A stretch of 64,000 nt of DNA from Pedobacter petrophilus (GTDB lineage Bacteria; Bacteroidota; Bacteroidia; Sphingobacteriales; Sphingobacteriaceae): contig NZ_WKKH01000004.1 of assembly GCF_009674725.1 (NCBI RefSeq), positions 62,001 to 126,000 of the forward strand, given 5' to 3'. This document shows, in pieces, positions 1 to 7,974 of the stretch (the first letter of the stretch is position 1; the number at the start of each line of letters is the position of its first letter). A program made the position numbers and the translations under genes. Below the pieces are notes generated by a model, which was not told the DNA's origin, searched no databases, and worked only from the letters and a program-made list of their open reading frames with translations.

Positions 1-17
1 ATCCATATATATTTACT

Positions 18-893
18 ATGAAATACAGCATATTTACCGTTATAGCGGCGAGTGTGATTTTGTTGGCAAGTTGCCAGTCAGAGTCATCAACAGGAACCTC
101 GGCCGTTGCAGATTCTACAACCAAAACAACTACACAAACAGCAACCACTGCACCTGTTGATGTTTCAAAAATAAAGGTAGCAGATGCCAAAACCATTTTA
201 GCGCGCAAACAGGTGCCTATACTTTGTTATCACCAGGTAAGAAACTGGAAACCTACCGATGGGAAAGTTGGAAAAGATTACATTGTTGAGATTCAGAATT
301 TTAAAGACCAGATGAAAATGCTTGCAGACAGTGGCTACCATACCATTCTGCCGGATCAGCTTTATGCCTATTTAAATACGGGCGCAGCTTTACCCAGCAA
401 ACCTATTATGTTAACTTTTGATGATACTGACATGGATCAGTTCACGATTGTTCGCCCAACACTGGATAAACTTGGTTATAAAGCGGTATATTTTATCATG
501 ACCGTTTCCATCGGAAGAAAAGGAAAGTTTGTAGATTATATGACCAAAGAACAGATTAAACAACTATCTGATGAAGGGAACATAATTGGTTCTCACACTT
601 ATGATCATAAAAATTTTAAAAAATATGCTGGGAAAGACTGGGAAGAACAATTGGATAAACCAACGAAGAAACTGGAAGAAATTACCGGAAAAAAAATGAC
701 AGAATTTGCTTATCCGTTCGGTTTATGGAATGCGGAAGGAATTCCGGAATTAAAGAAACGAGGATTTAGAATGGCTTTTCAATTATCGACTAAACGTGAT
801 GAGAAAGATCCTTTATTTACCATCAGAAGAATTATTGCGAGCGGTTACTGGAGTCCGAAAACATTGAGCAACAGCATTAAAAACAGTTTTTAA
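18..893 (+). CDS. Polysaccharide deacetylase (NodB/CE4) lipoprotein, copy A
   Basis: The 291-residue product starts with a lipoprotein signal peptide (lipobox LASC, Cys19) and a Thr/Ser-rich linker, then a NodB-type deacetylase domain. Visible motifs are ILCYHQ (68-73), TFDD (133-136, catalytic base and metal Asp), SHTYDH (192-197, metal His193 and His197) and AYPFG near 230. The family removes N- or O-acetyl groups from cell-envelope or extracellular polysaccharides; the substrate here cannot be read. It probably acts at the periplasmic face or cell surface. It is one of two close paralogues (other at 1280-2140) that flank a PH-domain gene, all on one strand with gaps of 1 and 7 nt, so an operon is likely. 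The upstream promoter would lie outside the window. Confidence 0.9.
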   Translation: MKYSIFTVIAASVILLASCQSESSTGTSAVADSTTKTTTQTATTAPVDVSKIKVADAKTILARKQVPILCYHQVRNWKPTDGKVGKDYIVEIQNFKDQMKMLADSGYHTILPDQLYAYLNTGAALPSKPIMLTFDDTDMDQFTIVRPTLDKLGYKAVYFIMTVSIGRKGKFVDYMTKEQIKQLSDEGNIIGSHTYDHKNFKKYAGKDWEEQLDKPTKKLEEITGKKMTEFAYPFGLWNAEGIPELKKRGFRMAFQLSTKRDEKDPLFTIRRIIASGYWSPKTLSNSIKNSF

Positions 894-894
894 A

Positions 895-1272
895 ATGGGA
901 TTATTTTCAGCATTAATGGGAAACGCAGGAGCAGTTAATCCTGATGATTTAATTAAGCAATATAGTGCCTTATTAATTAATGGCGAACAGATAGAACTGG
1001 GCTTTAAATTGATTCGGGATACCTTTATTTTCACCAACAAAAGGCTGATTCTTATTGATAAACAAGGTATTACCGGAAATAAAACCGAATACAAAAGCAT
1101 AGTTTATAAAGCCATAACAAGATTTAGTGTAGAAACTGCCGGAACTTTTGATTTAGATGCCGTATTGAACATTTGGATTTCTAACGAAACGATTCCAAGT
1201 ATTCAAAAGCAATTTAATAAATCGGTTGATGTTTACGAAGTTCAAAAAATATTAGCCCAACACGTACTTTAA
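895..1272 (+). CDS. Bacterial PH-domain protein (bPH_1 / YvbH-like)
   Basis: A 125-residue cytoplasmic protein without signal peptide. The string TFIFTNKRLILIDKQG (about 43-58) followed by a YKSIVYKAITRF strand is the recognisable core of the bacterial PH_1 fold (Pfam PF08000). The ligand is unknown; members bind no fixed partner that can be predicted. The ATG lies 1 nt after the stop of the upstream deacetylase and 7 nt before the next one, so the three genes are almost certainly co-transcribed. A cytoplasmic protein between two exported lipoproteins is odd and suggests insertion during duplication or a regulatory link, but that is inference. Confidence 0.82.
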   Translation: MGLFSALMGNAGAVNPDDLIKQYSALLINGEQIELGFKLIRDTFIFTNKRLILIDKQGITGNKTEYKSIVYKAITRFSVETAGTFDLDAVLNIWISNETIPSIQKQFNKSVDVYEVQKILAQHVL

Positions 1273-1279
1273 TCACATT

Positions 1280-2140
1280 ATGAAACGATTTTTAGCCATT
1301 AGCGTGCTTATCACAGCAATACTGGCCGCTTGTCAATCAGATTCTAAAAGCAAAATAGCTGATGCTTCAGTAGTTTCAAAAACTGAAGTAATAGACACAG
1401 CGAAGCAAAAGCCTGCAGATGCCAAGGCTATTTTGGCTAAACGTGAAGTACCGGTTTTATGCTATCACCAGATTAGAAATAATTTAGCAAGTGATAGTAA
1501 AAGGGCTCATGATGACATTATATCTCCTGATAAATTTCGGGAACATATAAAAATGCTGGCTGATAGTGGCTACCATACTATATTGCCCGATCAGTTGTAT
1601 AATTATCTGGTATTTGATGGTAAGCTTCCGGAAAAACCAATTATCATTTCTTTTGATGATACAGATGAAGACCAGTTTACAGTGGGTGCTACAACTTTAA
1701 AAAAATATGGCTTTAAAGGTGTTTATTTTATCATGACGGTTTCTATCGGCAGAAAAGGGAGAATTAATTATATGACTAAGGAGCAGATAAAACAATTGGC
1801 TGATGAAGGGAATAGCATCGCAAGCCATACTTATGATCATAAAAATTTCGCTCAATTTACCAATGAAGACTGGAAAACACAGATTGATGATCCAACTAAA
1901 AAACTGGAACAAATTACAGGTAAAAAAATCGAATATTTCGCTTATCCATATGGCGTATACAAAGCCTCAACTTTGCATAAATTAAAGGAACACGGTTTTA
2001 AAGCGGCTTTTATTCTTTCTACGGCCAGAGATGAAACTTACCCGCTTTATACCATCCGCCGGATTATAGACCCGGGAAGGTATACGGCTAAAAACCTTTA
2101 TTACAGTATTAATAAGAGTTTTAATAAAACAAAATCATAA
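1280..2140 (+). CDS. Polysaccharide deacetylase (NodB/CE4) lipoprotein, copy B
   Basis: A 286-residue paralogue of the 18-893 gene. It has a lipoprotein signal (LAAC, Cys18), the same ADAKAILAKREVPVLCYHQ lead-in, SFDD in place of TFDD, an intact SHTYDH metal motif and AYPYG. Long blocks such as MTVSIGRKG and MTKEQIKQL are identical between copies, so this is a tandem duplication followed by divergence mostly in the linker and C-terminus. All visible catalytic residues are kept in both, so both are probably active envelope deacetylases. Substrate unknown. Confidence 0.9.
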   Translation: MKRFLAISVLITAILAACQSDSKSKIADASVVSKTEVIDTAKQKPADAKAILAKREVPVLCYHQIRNNLASDSKRAHDDIISPDKFREHIKMLADSGYHTILPDQLYNYLVFDGKLPEKPIIISFDDTDEDQFTVGATTLKKYGFKGVYFIMTVSIGRKGRINYMTKEQIKQLADEGNSIASHTYDHKNFAQFTNEDWKTQIDDPTKKLEQITGKKIEYFAYPYGVYKASTLHKLKEHGFKAAFILSTARDETYPLYTIRRIIDPGRYTAKNLYYSINKSFNKTKS

Positions 2141-2178
2141 GTTTAGCTGTAAACTATTAGTCGCGAATAATCGAACTT

Positions 2179-3333
2179 ATGAAAAAGCATTTATTTTTTC
2201 TATTCCTGGTATCAGCTGTAATTACCGCTTGTAATAACAACAAAAATGATTCAACAACTTCGGAGGCAAGCGCACCCAAAACCCAGGCGTTCACAGCTGA
2301 TTTTTACAAACGTCTGGAAGGTACAATTGCCGGAAAACCAGTTGTAATGCATTTACAGGGAGTAAATGGCGATTTTGGCGGAAACTATTATTATGATGCT
2401 TCCTGGTTAAATTTATCAACCGACACTTTGATTGGGCAGGATAGTTTGGTGCTTGCCGAATATAGTTTTTACAATTCTTACTTTGAGCAAAACCCAAAAG
2501 AGCCAGGTATTGCTTTAAAATGGACGGGCAACGGCTTCAAAGGAACCTGGAAAAGTGGCGATGGAAGCAAAAGTTTCCCTGCTATTTTAGAAGAAAAGTA
2601 TCCCAAAGGCAGCTACCAGTTCACCACTGGTATTTATCAGGATTCGGTGAAGGCCTATGCAAACAAGGCAAATTCACCTTCCGCAAGCATAACTTTTAAG
2701 TATTTGAAAGCAAAAAACAGCGATGATGCCGGGAATTGGCTTAACAGCCAGTTGAAAAAAATATCTGGATTAAAGCCTGATATTGATCTTGAAACCAGCT
2801 TAAAAGCCACTGCTGCAGCATATTTAAAGGACTATAGCGCTGAAGTTGCTAGTCAGCCGGAAGGCGATAAAAATGATGAAGATGCCTGGCTAAACTATAC
2901 CAATAACAGCCAGCAATCTATTTTATATAACGATAACGACTTTATTGTAATTGATTTTCTGGCCGACTCCTACACAGGTGGTGCTCACGGAAATTATAAT
3001 AGCCAAATGTATTGCCTTGACGCTAAACGCAAGAAGCAAATGGTGCTCAGCGATATTGTGACAATCGACTCCAATAATCTGCAGAAACTATTAGAGCGGA
3101 ATCTTCGAAAACAATACAATATTAAGTCTGGTGAAAGCCTTAATAAGGTTTTATTTGATGATTTTCTGAAGCCGAATAATAATTTCTATTTCAATGATAA
3201 AGGTTTAGCGTTTATGTACAATCCTTACGAGGTGGCGAGTTACGCCCAGGGACAGATCGTAGTCTTCATTCCTTTCAATGAATTGAAATCTTATCTGGTT
3301 CCAGCCTTTGCTGAACGTATCAGAATGAAATAA
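2179..3333 (+). CDS. DUF3298 (RsiV-like) lipoprotein
   Basis: A 384-residue lipoprotein (signal ends ITAC, Cys18, then an Asn/Lys/Ser-rich linker). The C-terminal third carries the DUF3298 signature: DFLADSYTGGAHGNYN (about 255-270), LSDIV, then FYFNDKGLAFMYNPYEVASYAQG and a VFIPFNEL end. The domain is shared with the anti-sigma protein RsiV, where it binds lysozyme, but most Bacteroidota members have no known role. It follows the deacetylase genes after 38 nt, so it may share their transcript and an envelope function. No catalytic residues can be assigned. Confidence 0.8.
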   Translation: MKKHLFFLFLVSAVITACNNNKNDSTTSEASAPKTQAFTADFYKRLEGTIAGKPVVMHLQGVNGDFGGNYYYDASWLNLSTDTLIGQDSLVLAEYSFYNSYFEQNPKEPGIALKWTGNGFKGTWKSGDGSKSFPAILEEKYPKGSYQFTTGIYQDSVKAYANKANSPSASITFKYLKAKNSDDAGNWLNSQLKKISGLKPDIDLETSLKATAAAYLKDYSAEVASQPEGDKNDEDAWLNYTNNSQQSILYNDNDFIVIDFLADSYTGGAHGNYNSQMYCLDAKRKKQMVLSDIVTIDSNNLQKLLERNLRKQYNIKSGESLNKVLFDDFLKPNNNFYFNDKGLAFMYNPYEVASYAQGQIVVFIPFNELKSYLVPAFAERIRMK

Positions 3334-3462
3334 GATTATTTTCTGTAGCTTTTCAAAATTCAGGTTAGAAATTAAGCAAACATTTTCGTTAGTCTATATC
3401 ATACTTACTGATTGCGCTATCCAAAGGGGATTTAATGCATAACTTATTTGGGCTCGGGTGAG

Positions 3463-3915
3463 CTAAAGAATATCGTTGATCAAATATTTATTACCATTAA
3501 AACTCAGTTCTTCTCCTTTTTTTGCACCGATGAATGCCCTTCCAATTGGTGCAGCTTGCGATACAGCGATGAATTTTTGACCATCAACATTTAATTCGCC
3601 TGCGCTAATGCTGATGTAAAAATTTCCGTTGGTGCTTAATACTAAACTGCCATTCTTCACTTCTTTGGATGCCTCTACATTTTCAATTTGCTGTAACGCG
3701 ATTTTCTGCTGACCAGCTTCGTAAAGCAATTTACTATTGCGATCCATTTCCTGTTGCATCATTTCACGCGTGGTTTCATATTTGTCGCCTGCGCTGCTTT
3801 TCGTATCATCGTTAGATGCCTGGCGGGCTTGCAGCATAGAATATTCAATATTCTCTATTCTATTTTGAATAAAAGTTAAGCACAGCTGATATAATTGAGA
3901 TTTTAAGGTAGACAT
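3463..3915 (-). CDS. GreA/GreB-like transcript cleavage factor family protein
   Basis: A 150-residue protein with a helical N-terminal half (about 1-80, coiled-coil pattern with the acidic stretch SAGDKYETTREMMQQEMDRN) and a C-terminal beta-rich half ending in PIGRAFIGAKKGEELSFNGN, the layout of Gre factors, whose N-terminal coiled coil enters the RNA polymerase secondary channel and whose C-terminal FKBP-like domain docks on the enzyme. It is shorter in the coiled coil than classical GreA, so it may be a Gre-like modulator rather than true GreA. It is transcribed alone on the minus strand. Confidence 0.65.
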   Translation of the reverse strand: MSTLKSQLYQLCLTFIQNRIENIEYSMLQARQASNDDTKSSAGDKYETTREMMQQEMDRNSKLLYEAGQQKIALQQIENVEASKEVKNGSLVLSTNGNFYISISAGELNVDGQKFIAVSQAAPIGRAFIGAKKGEELSFNGNKYLINDIL

Positions 3916-3959
3916 AAGGTGTTGTTGAATAGATAATGGGAAATAGTGAAAGAATTGGA

Positions 3960-4304
3960 TTATTTACGCAGTGATAAAGCTTGATCCAGAATCCCTTTTA
4001 TCTTTTCTTCAGGCAGATCTTCAAAAGGGTTAATTAGTAAAATTTTCATACGCGCTCTTTTCTCCTGCAACAAATCCATGTGTTCAATTCTGTTTCCATC
4101 AACGAAACCAATGTAAGGCTGATGAAGTTTTTTGTGAATCCAAAGATAGGCGAACATTTTGCCTTTATGGTAATAAAAGGGCATTCCATGTTTCCAATGC
4201 TCGGTAATATCATTATAACCCGTTAAAAGCGACCTCAAATAGTGCAGGCAGCTTTTAACAGGTTCATCTTTTACCTCGAAATAATGACACAGTGGATTCA
4301 GCAT
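3960..4304 (-). CDS. DUF1801 domain protein
   Basis: A 114-residue cytoplasmic protein. The segments TEHWKHGMPFYYHKGKMFAY (about 34-53), PYIGFVDG and the C-terminal RARMKILLINPFEDLPEEKI match the DUF1801 (YdhG-like) fold. Its biochemical activity is unknown. It lies 44 nt downstream of the start of the Gre-like gene's neighbour region on the same strand, and upstream of it on the transcript sits the nitroreductase gene after a 69-nt gap that holds a 7-bp tandem array. Confidence 0.75.
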   Translation of the reverse strand: MLNPLCHYFEVKDEPVKSCLHYLRSLLTGYNDITEHWKHGMPFYYHKGKMFAYLWIHKKLHQPYIGFVDGNRIEHMDLLQEKRARMKILLINPFEDLPEEKIKGILDQALSLRK

Positions 4305-4327
4305 AAATTTTGAAAAGATTAGTAATA

Positions 4328-4355
4328 TAGACTAAAGACTGTAGACTCCAGACTT
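4328..4355. repeat. Heptamer tandem array (NAGACTN x4)
   Basis: AGACT recurs at 4329, 4336, 4343 and 4350, exactly 7 bp apart. Read on the minus strand the units are AGTCTGG, AGTCTAC, AGTCTTT, AGTCTAT, the same family as the arrays at 52778 and 52830. It fills the gap between the DUF1801 and nitroreductase genes. Confidence 0.8.
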
Positions 4356-4373
4356 TGGGCTCCCAACTCAAAA

Positions 4374-4946
4374 CTACCCTTCAATCCAGGTTACTTTCTC
4401 TTCTATTGAGGTTCGGTTGGGTGTCCAGGGTTTTTCATTGTGATACCCCATATAGAACAGACCGATGCACTTTTCATTTTCTTTTAAACCTAGAAAATCG
4501 CCTAAATCATCAATTAAGGGAGGAGAGCTCCAGTAAGCACCAACCTTTAAACTCTCGGCAGTTAAAGCCATATTTTGAACGGCACAAGAAACTGCTGCGA
4601 GTTCTTCCCACTCAGGAATTTTACCACTAACCGCCATATTGATGGCAATAATGCAATCGGATTGATTTGTTTTTTCAGCAAAGCTATCGTACTTCTTTTG
4701 AAGGAACTGGTGTGCGGGTACCAACTCTTTATATAATTTTCCGAGCTCCGCTCCTAGCTTTGCAAGGCCAGCTTTTCTAATCACTGTAAAGCGCCAGGGC
4801 TGGGTTAATTTATGTGTCGGCGCATAGTTTGCGGTTTCCAGAATCTGGTTGATTACTTCGACAGGTATCTCTTTTTTGATATAACTGGCTGGAAAAATAC
4901 TACGGCGTTCTTTAATAACTTGTGATACGATATCGTAATTACTCAT
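4374..4946 (-). CDS. Nitroreductase family protein (YdjA-like)
   Basis: A 190-residue FMN-dependent oxidoreductase of the small nitroreductase class. Visible landmarks are ERRSIFPASY near the N-terminus (FMN phosphate region), ETANYAPTHKLTQPWRFTVI (about 32-51), the AVSCAVQNMALTAESLKVGAYW helix and strand (about 119-140) and GLFYMGYHNEKP at the C-terminus. Such enzymes reduce nitro or quinone compounds with NAD(P)H; the physiological substrate is not known. The length fits YdjA-type members. Monocistronic or loosely grouped with the minus-strand genes on both sides. Confidence 0.87.
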   Translation of the reverse strand: MSNYDIVSQVIKERRSIFPASYIKKEIPVEVINQILETANYAPTHKLTQPWRFTVIRKAGLAKLGAELGKLYKELVPAHQFLQKKYDSFAEKTNQSDCIIAINMAVSGKIPEWEELAAVSCAVQNMALTAESLKVGAYWSSPPLIDDLGDFLGLKENEKCIGLFYMGYHNEKPWTPNRTSIEEKVTWIEG

Positions 4947-4957
4947 GTGGTAAAGAT

Positions 4958-4985
4958 AAGGTAAAAGGTGGAAGGCATAGGGCGG
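4958..4985. repeat. Heptamer tandem array (AAGGTAA-like x4)
   Basis: Units AAGGTAA, AAGGTGG, AAGGCAT, AGGGCGG follow each other with a strict 7-bp period, 12 nt upstream of the nitroreductase start. Its reverse complement resembles the ACCTTTT-type array at 6129-6166. Confidence 0.72.
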
Positions 4986-5029
4986 AGAACTATGGTACAG
5001 AAAGAATTGACGCTTTATTAACGAAAACC

Positions 5030-5064
5030 GGCAACTGAAAACAGTTAACTGTGAGCAGACAACT
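5030..5064. repeat. Heptamer tandem array (NNNAACT / 14-bp double unit) running into a stop codon
   Basis: Units GGCAACT, GAAAACA, GTTAACT, GTGAGCA, GACAACT; AACT recurs every 14 bp. The array overlaps the 3' end of the minus-strand gene at 5045-5644 and encodes its last residues and stop. Confidence 0.75.
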
Positions 5065-5644
5065 GCTTCCTAATCTGCTTTACCTTAGCAAAAAAACCAA
5101 TGCCTTCTTTGTCAGCCAGAAAATCCATGGTTTGAATGAGCTCATCTTCAATCCATTCGTGTTTCAGAATCAGGTTTGCCAGAATATTGAGGCAGTGAGA
5201 CTTAACCGCAACAGGTATTTGATCAGCTATCAGCCAGGCGAAAACAACACCTACAATTTCATCGGTATTATAGCTGTGGATGATTTGTTTAATCTCTGGG
5301 GAGGCATTTTTCCCTGTCATGTGAGCCATAATTTTAACGTAATTCCGCAAAGCGGAATGATTATTTTGAGCAGGCAGGCCATTAAGAAAAGTTTCGGCAG
5401 CGGACAAGAAAGCCGCTTCATGATTAAAATAAACCTGCTCTAATACCCATGCTGCCCTGAATCCAATTTGCAGATCTTTATGAAAACTTAGCTTAACCAG
5501 CTCATTAACACAAAAATTCTCATTTATTACAATGCCGGCAAGTTGTTCTACTTTATTTTTGCCTATTGGGATTTTTAATTCGTTAATCAGGTGTTGCATT
5601 GGTAGCTGCTGTTTGCACATTAAATTTAGTGATTTTTTGATCAA
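5045..5644 (-). CDS. Hypothetical all-helical (HEAT-like) protein
   Basis: A 199-residue soluble protein with no signal peptide. It is predicted to be a series of amphipathic helices (for example VNELVKLSFHKDLQIGFRAAWVLEQVYF and ALRNYVKIMAHMTG), the look of HEAT/ARM-type repeats with the recurring Arg/Ala-Trp helix face. I do not recognise a named family. The start may be Met1 or the internal Met16 (position 5599), where a cleaner first helix MQHLINELKIP begins. The last residues and the stop codon fall inside a 7-bp tandem array, so the C-terminus probably drifts between strains. Confidence 0.6.
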   Translation of the reverse strand: MIKKSLNLMCKQQLPMQHLINELKIPIGKNKVEQLAGIVINENFCVNELVKLSFHKDLQIGFRAAWVLEQVYFNHEAAFLSAAETFLNGLPAQNNHSALRNYVKIMAHMTGKNASPEIKQIIHSYNTDEIVGVVFAWLIADQIPVAVKSHCLNILANLILKHEWIEDELIQTMDFLADKEGIGFFAKVKQIRKQLSAHS

Positions 5645-5652
5645 TCAGGTGA

Positions 5653-5802
5653 TCAGCGCTCTTCCGTAATTCTAAGGTTACTAACTCTTTTAGCAAGAAT
5701 GGTATCGCCGTAGAAATTTACTTTGTACTTGTACTGAGTGGTTTGGCTATACCCAATAGCCGAAACGGTAGACATGAGGATGCCTAGTGCTAATTTTTTC
5801 AT
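5653..5802 (-). CDS. Small exported peptide (49 residues)
   Basis: An open frame of 49 codons below the usual length cutoff. It begins MKKLALGILMSTVSAIGYSQ, a textbook signal peptide with an AIGYSQ-type cleavage region, followed by only about 29 residues (TTQYKYKVNFYGDTILAKRV then SNLRITEER). The signal plus a sensible mature region makes chance unlikely, but no family is recognised. It ends 9 nt before the start of the helical-protein gene on the same strand, so the two may be co-transcribed. It could also be a truncated remnant of a larger secreted protein. Confidence 0.5.
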   Translation of the reverse strand: MKKLALGILMSTVSAIGYSQTTQYKYKVNFYGDTILAKRVSNLRITEER

Positions 5803-6162
5803 AAAAATATTCCATTTGTGTGTGTGATACAAAATAGAAAAAATATCAATGCGAAATGAATATAATTTTTAACCTCAAAGCGACTAAAAGCCAGAGGGCA
5901 ATGGAAATGTAGTAACGATCTGAGACTGCAAAAAAAATGTGCTTTAATTAGCATGCTGGGTTTTTAGATGCCAAACGCACAAGCATTAGGTGACCTAAAC
6001 CTGATTGAACGGAAATACTTTTTGTTGCAGGTATTTACAGTTTGAGGATCACTCCAAAAAGATTGCAGTGAAAGCAGGATTAAAATGGCCATAAACGCTA
6101 AACTTTCATTTTCAAATTACTAATCTTAAACCTTCTACCTTTTTACCCTCAACCTTTTTCCC
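5803..6162. other. Gene-free stretch
   Basis: About 360 nt between the divergent small-peptide gene and the ABC-F gene. It holds no convincing open frame. A short dyad TTAGG-TGA-CCTAA sits at 5986-5998 and a degenerate heptamer array at 6129-6166; nothing else stands out. Confidence 0.6.
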
Positions 6163-6166
6163 TATC
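6129..6166. repeat. Degenerate heptamer array (ACCTTTT family)
   Basis: Units AACCTTC, TACCTTT, TTACCCTC, AACCTTT keep a 7-bp step with two single-base slips. It abuts the promoter of the ABC-F gene. Confidence 0.5.
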
Positions 6167-6170
6167 TTTG
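6163..6170 (+). promoter_or_regulatory. Bacteroidota -7 element TATCTTTG for the ABC-F gene
   Basis: TATCTTTG matches TAnnTTTG and lies 19 nt before the ATG at 6190, which would give a very short leader. No clear TTTG -33 box precedes it. Confidence 0.6.
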
Positions 6171-6189
6171 CAGCTTATTTTATTTGTTT

Positions 6190-7812
6190 ATGATTTCAGT
6201 TTCTAATTTATCCTTACGATACGGCAAACGCACATTATTTGAAGATGTTAACCTAAAATTTACCCAGGGCAATTGCTATGGTGTAATCGGGGCTAACGGC
6301 GCAGGTAAATCTACCTTCCTAAAAATTTTATCAGGAGAAGTTAACCAAACGTCTGGTAGTGTTGCTTTTACTCCGGGCGAAAGAATGGCGGTTTTAAAAC
6401 AAAACCACTATGAATTTGATGAAGTTTCGGTGCTGGAGACCGTAATGATTGGCCATAAAGAACTTTATGCCATCATGAAGGAAAAAGATGCCATTTACAT
6501 GAAAGAAGATTTTACAGAGAAAGACGGTGAACGTGCTGGCGAACTGGAAAACATCTTCGCAGAAAAGGATGGCTGGAACATGGAAAGCAATGCTGCAACC
6601 ATGTTAAGCAACCTTGGCATTACTGAAGATCATCACCATAAACTGTTAAAAGAATTAGATAATACACAAAAAGTACGTGTATTACTTGCGCAGGCGTTAT
6701 TTGGAAATCCTGATATTTTATTACTGGATGAGCCAACCAACGATCTGGATATCGAAACCATTGCCTGGTTAGAAAACTTCCTGGCTGATTACCAGAATAT
6801 TGTATTGGTGGTATCTCACGACAGGCACTTTTTAGATGCCGTTTGTACACATATTGTTGATATTGACTTTGCCAAAATGAGCACGTATACCGGGAACTAT
6901 ACTTTCTGGTATGAGTCTAGTCAGTTGGCATTGAAACAACGTAGCGACCAGAACAAGAAAACGGAAGATAAGGTAAAGGAGCTGCAGGAGTTTATTCGCA
7001 GGTTTAGTGCGAATGCATCAAAATCAAAGCAGGCAACTTCACGTAAAAAAGCACTGGATAAGATTGACATCACAGAAATTAAGGCATCAAGCCGTAAATA
7101 CCCGGCAATTATCTTCAACAATACTGGTCGTGAGGCTGGTGACCAGATTTTACAGGTTGATAACTTAGGTAAGTCTGGAAATGATGGTATTCTGTTTGAT
7201 AAAGTTACCTTTATGGTTAATAAAGGTGATAAAATTGCTATCCTATCTCAAAACAGTTTGGCTACCGCGGCATTTTACGATGTACTAACCGGTCGCGATA
7301 CAAATCATAAAGGTGAATTTAAATGGGGTGTTACCATTAGCACAGCAGATATCCCGAATGATAGCTCTGCGTACTTTGCTGGCAAAGATGAAAACCTGGT
7401 AGACTGGTTAAGAGAATATTCTGGTACAGAAGCTGATGAGCAATTTGTAAGGAGCTTTTTAGGCCGTATGTTATTCTCTGGCGAAGAAGTTTTAAAGAAT
7501 GTAAAAGTACTTTCAGGTGGAGAAAAAATGCGTTGCATGTTCTCGCGGATGATGTTACAGCAAGCCAACTTATTGATGTTTGATGAGCCAACCAATCACC
7601 TGGATTTGGAATCTATCGAAGCGTTGAACAACGGAATGAAGGATTTTAAAGGAGCAGTATTATTCACTTCACGAGATCACCAGTTAACAGAAACTGTTGC
7701 AAACAGAATTATTGAAATTACGCCGAAAGGAACAATTGATAAGTTAATGACTTACGATGAATATATCAACAGCGCAGATGTTGCAAAACTTCGCGAGGAA
7801 ATGTATTCGTAG
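6190..7812 (+). CDS. ABC-F family ATP-binding protein (YbiT-like) with degenerate second site
   Basis: A 540-residue protein with two ABC domains and no membrane segment. The first domain is intact: Walker A GANGAGKST (34-42), Walker B LLLDEPTNDLD and H-loop VSHDRHF. The linker with RFSANASKSKQATSRKKALD is diagnostic of the YbiT subgroup. ABC-F proteins act on the ribosome in translation rescue or antibiotic protection. In the second domain the Walker A is replaced by SQNSLATAA (about 351-359), with no GKS/T, and the H-loop His is Arg495 (TSRDHQ), although LSGGEK and Walker B MFDEPTNHLD are kept. ATG 6190 is chosen over an upstream TTG at 6184 because the sequence MISVSNLSL is the normal family start and follows the promoter. 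Confidence 0.92.
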   Translation: MISVSNLSLRYGKRTLFEDVNLKFTQGNCYGVIGANGAGKSTFLKILSGEVNQTSGSVAFTPGERMAVLKQNHYEFDEVSVLETVMIGHKELYAIMKEKDAIYMKEDFTEKDGERAGELENIFAEKDGWNMESNAATMLSNLGITEDHHHKLLKELDNTQKVRVLLAQALFGNPDILLLDEPTNDLDIETIAWLENFLADYQNIVLVVSHDRHFLDAVCTHIVDIDFAKMSTYTGNYTFWYESSQLALKQRSDQNKKTEDKVKELQEFIRRFSANASKSKQATSRKKALDKIDITEIKASSRKYPAIIFNNTGREAGDQILQVDNLGKSGNDGILFDKVTFMVNKGDKIAILSQNSLATAAFYDVLTGRDTNHKGEFKWGVTISTADIPNDSSAYFAGKDENLVDWLREYSGTEADEQFVRSFLGRMLFSGEEVLKNVKVLSGGEKMRCMFSRMMLQQANLLMFDEPTNHLDLESIEALNNGMKDFKGAVLFTSRDHQLTETVANRIIEITPKGTIDKLMTYDEYINSADVAKLREEMYS

Positions 7813-7836
7813 TCAGATACCATATTTAACTCCATC

Positions 7837-7866
7837 AGCCACATGAAATTCATGTGGCTTTTTTTA
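7837..7866 (+). terminator. Rho-independent terminator of the ABC-F gene
   Basis: AGCCACATG (7837-7845) pairs with CATGTGGCT (7851-7859) and is followed by TTTTTT. Confidence 0.85.
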
Positions 7867-7974
7867 TGAAAAAAATCTCTCCACTGTAGCGTTTCCGTCT
7901 CCTTAATCGTTTAACCTAAAAAAGCGTTAATGGCCATTAACCAATTTTGTTTATAAAATTGATTTAACTACAAC

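Noticed and set aside
4355..4630. Forward frame opposite the nitroreductase gene
   Set aside because: Shadow of a recognised gene, no motif of its own.
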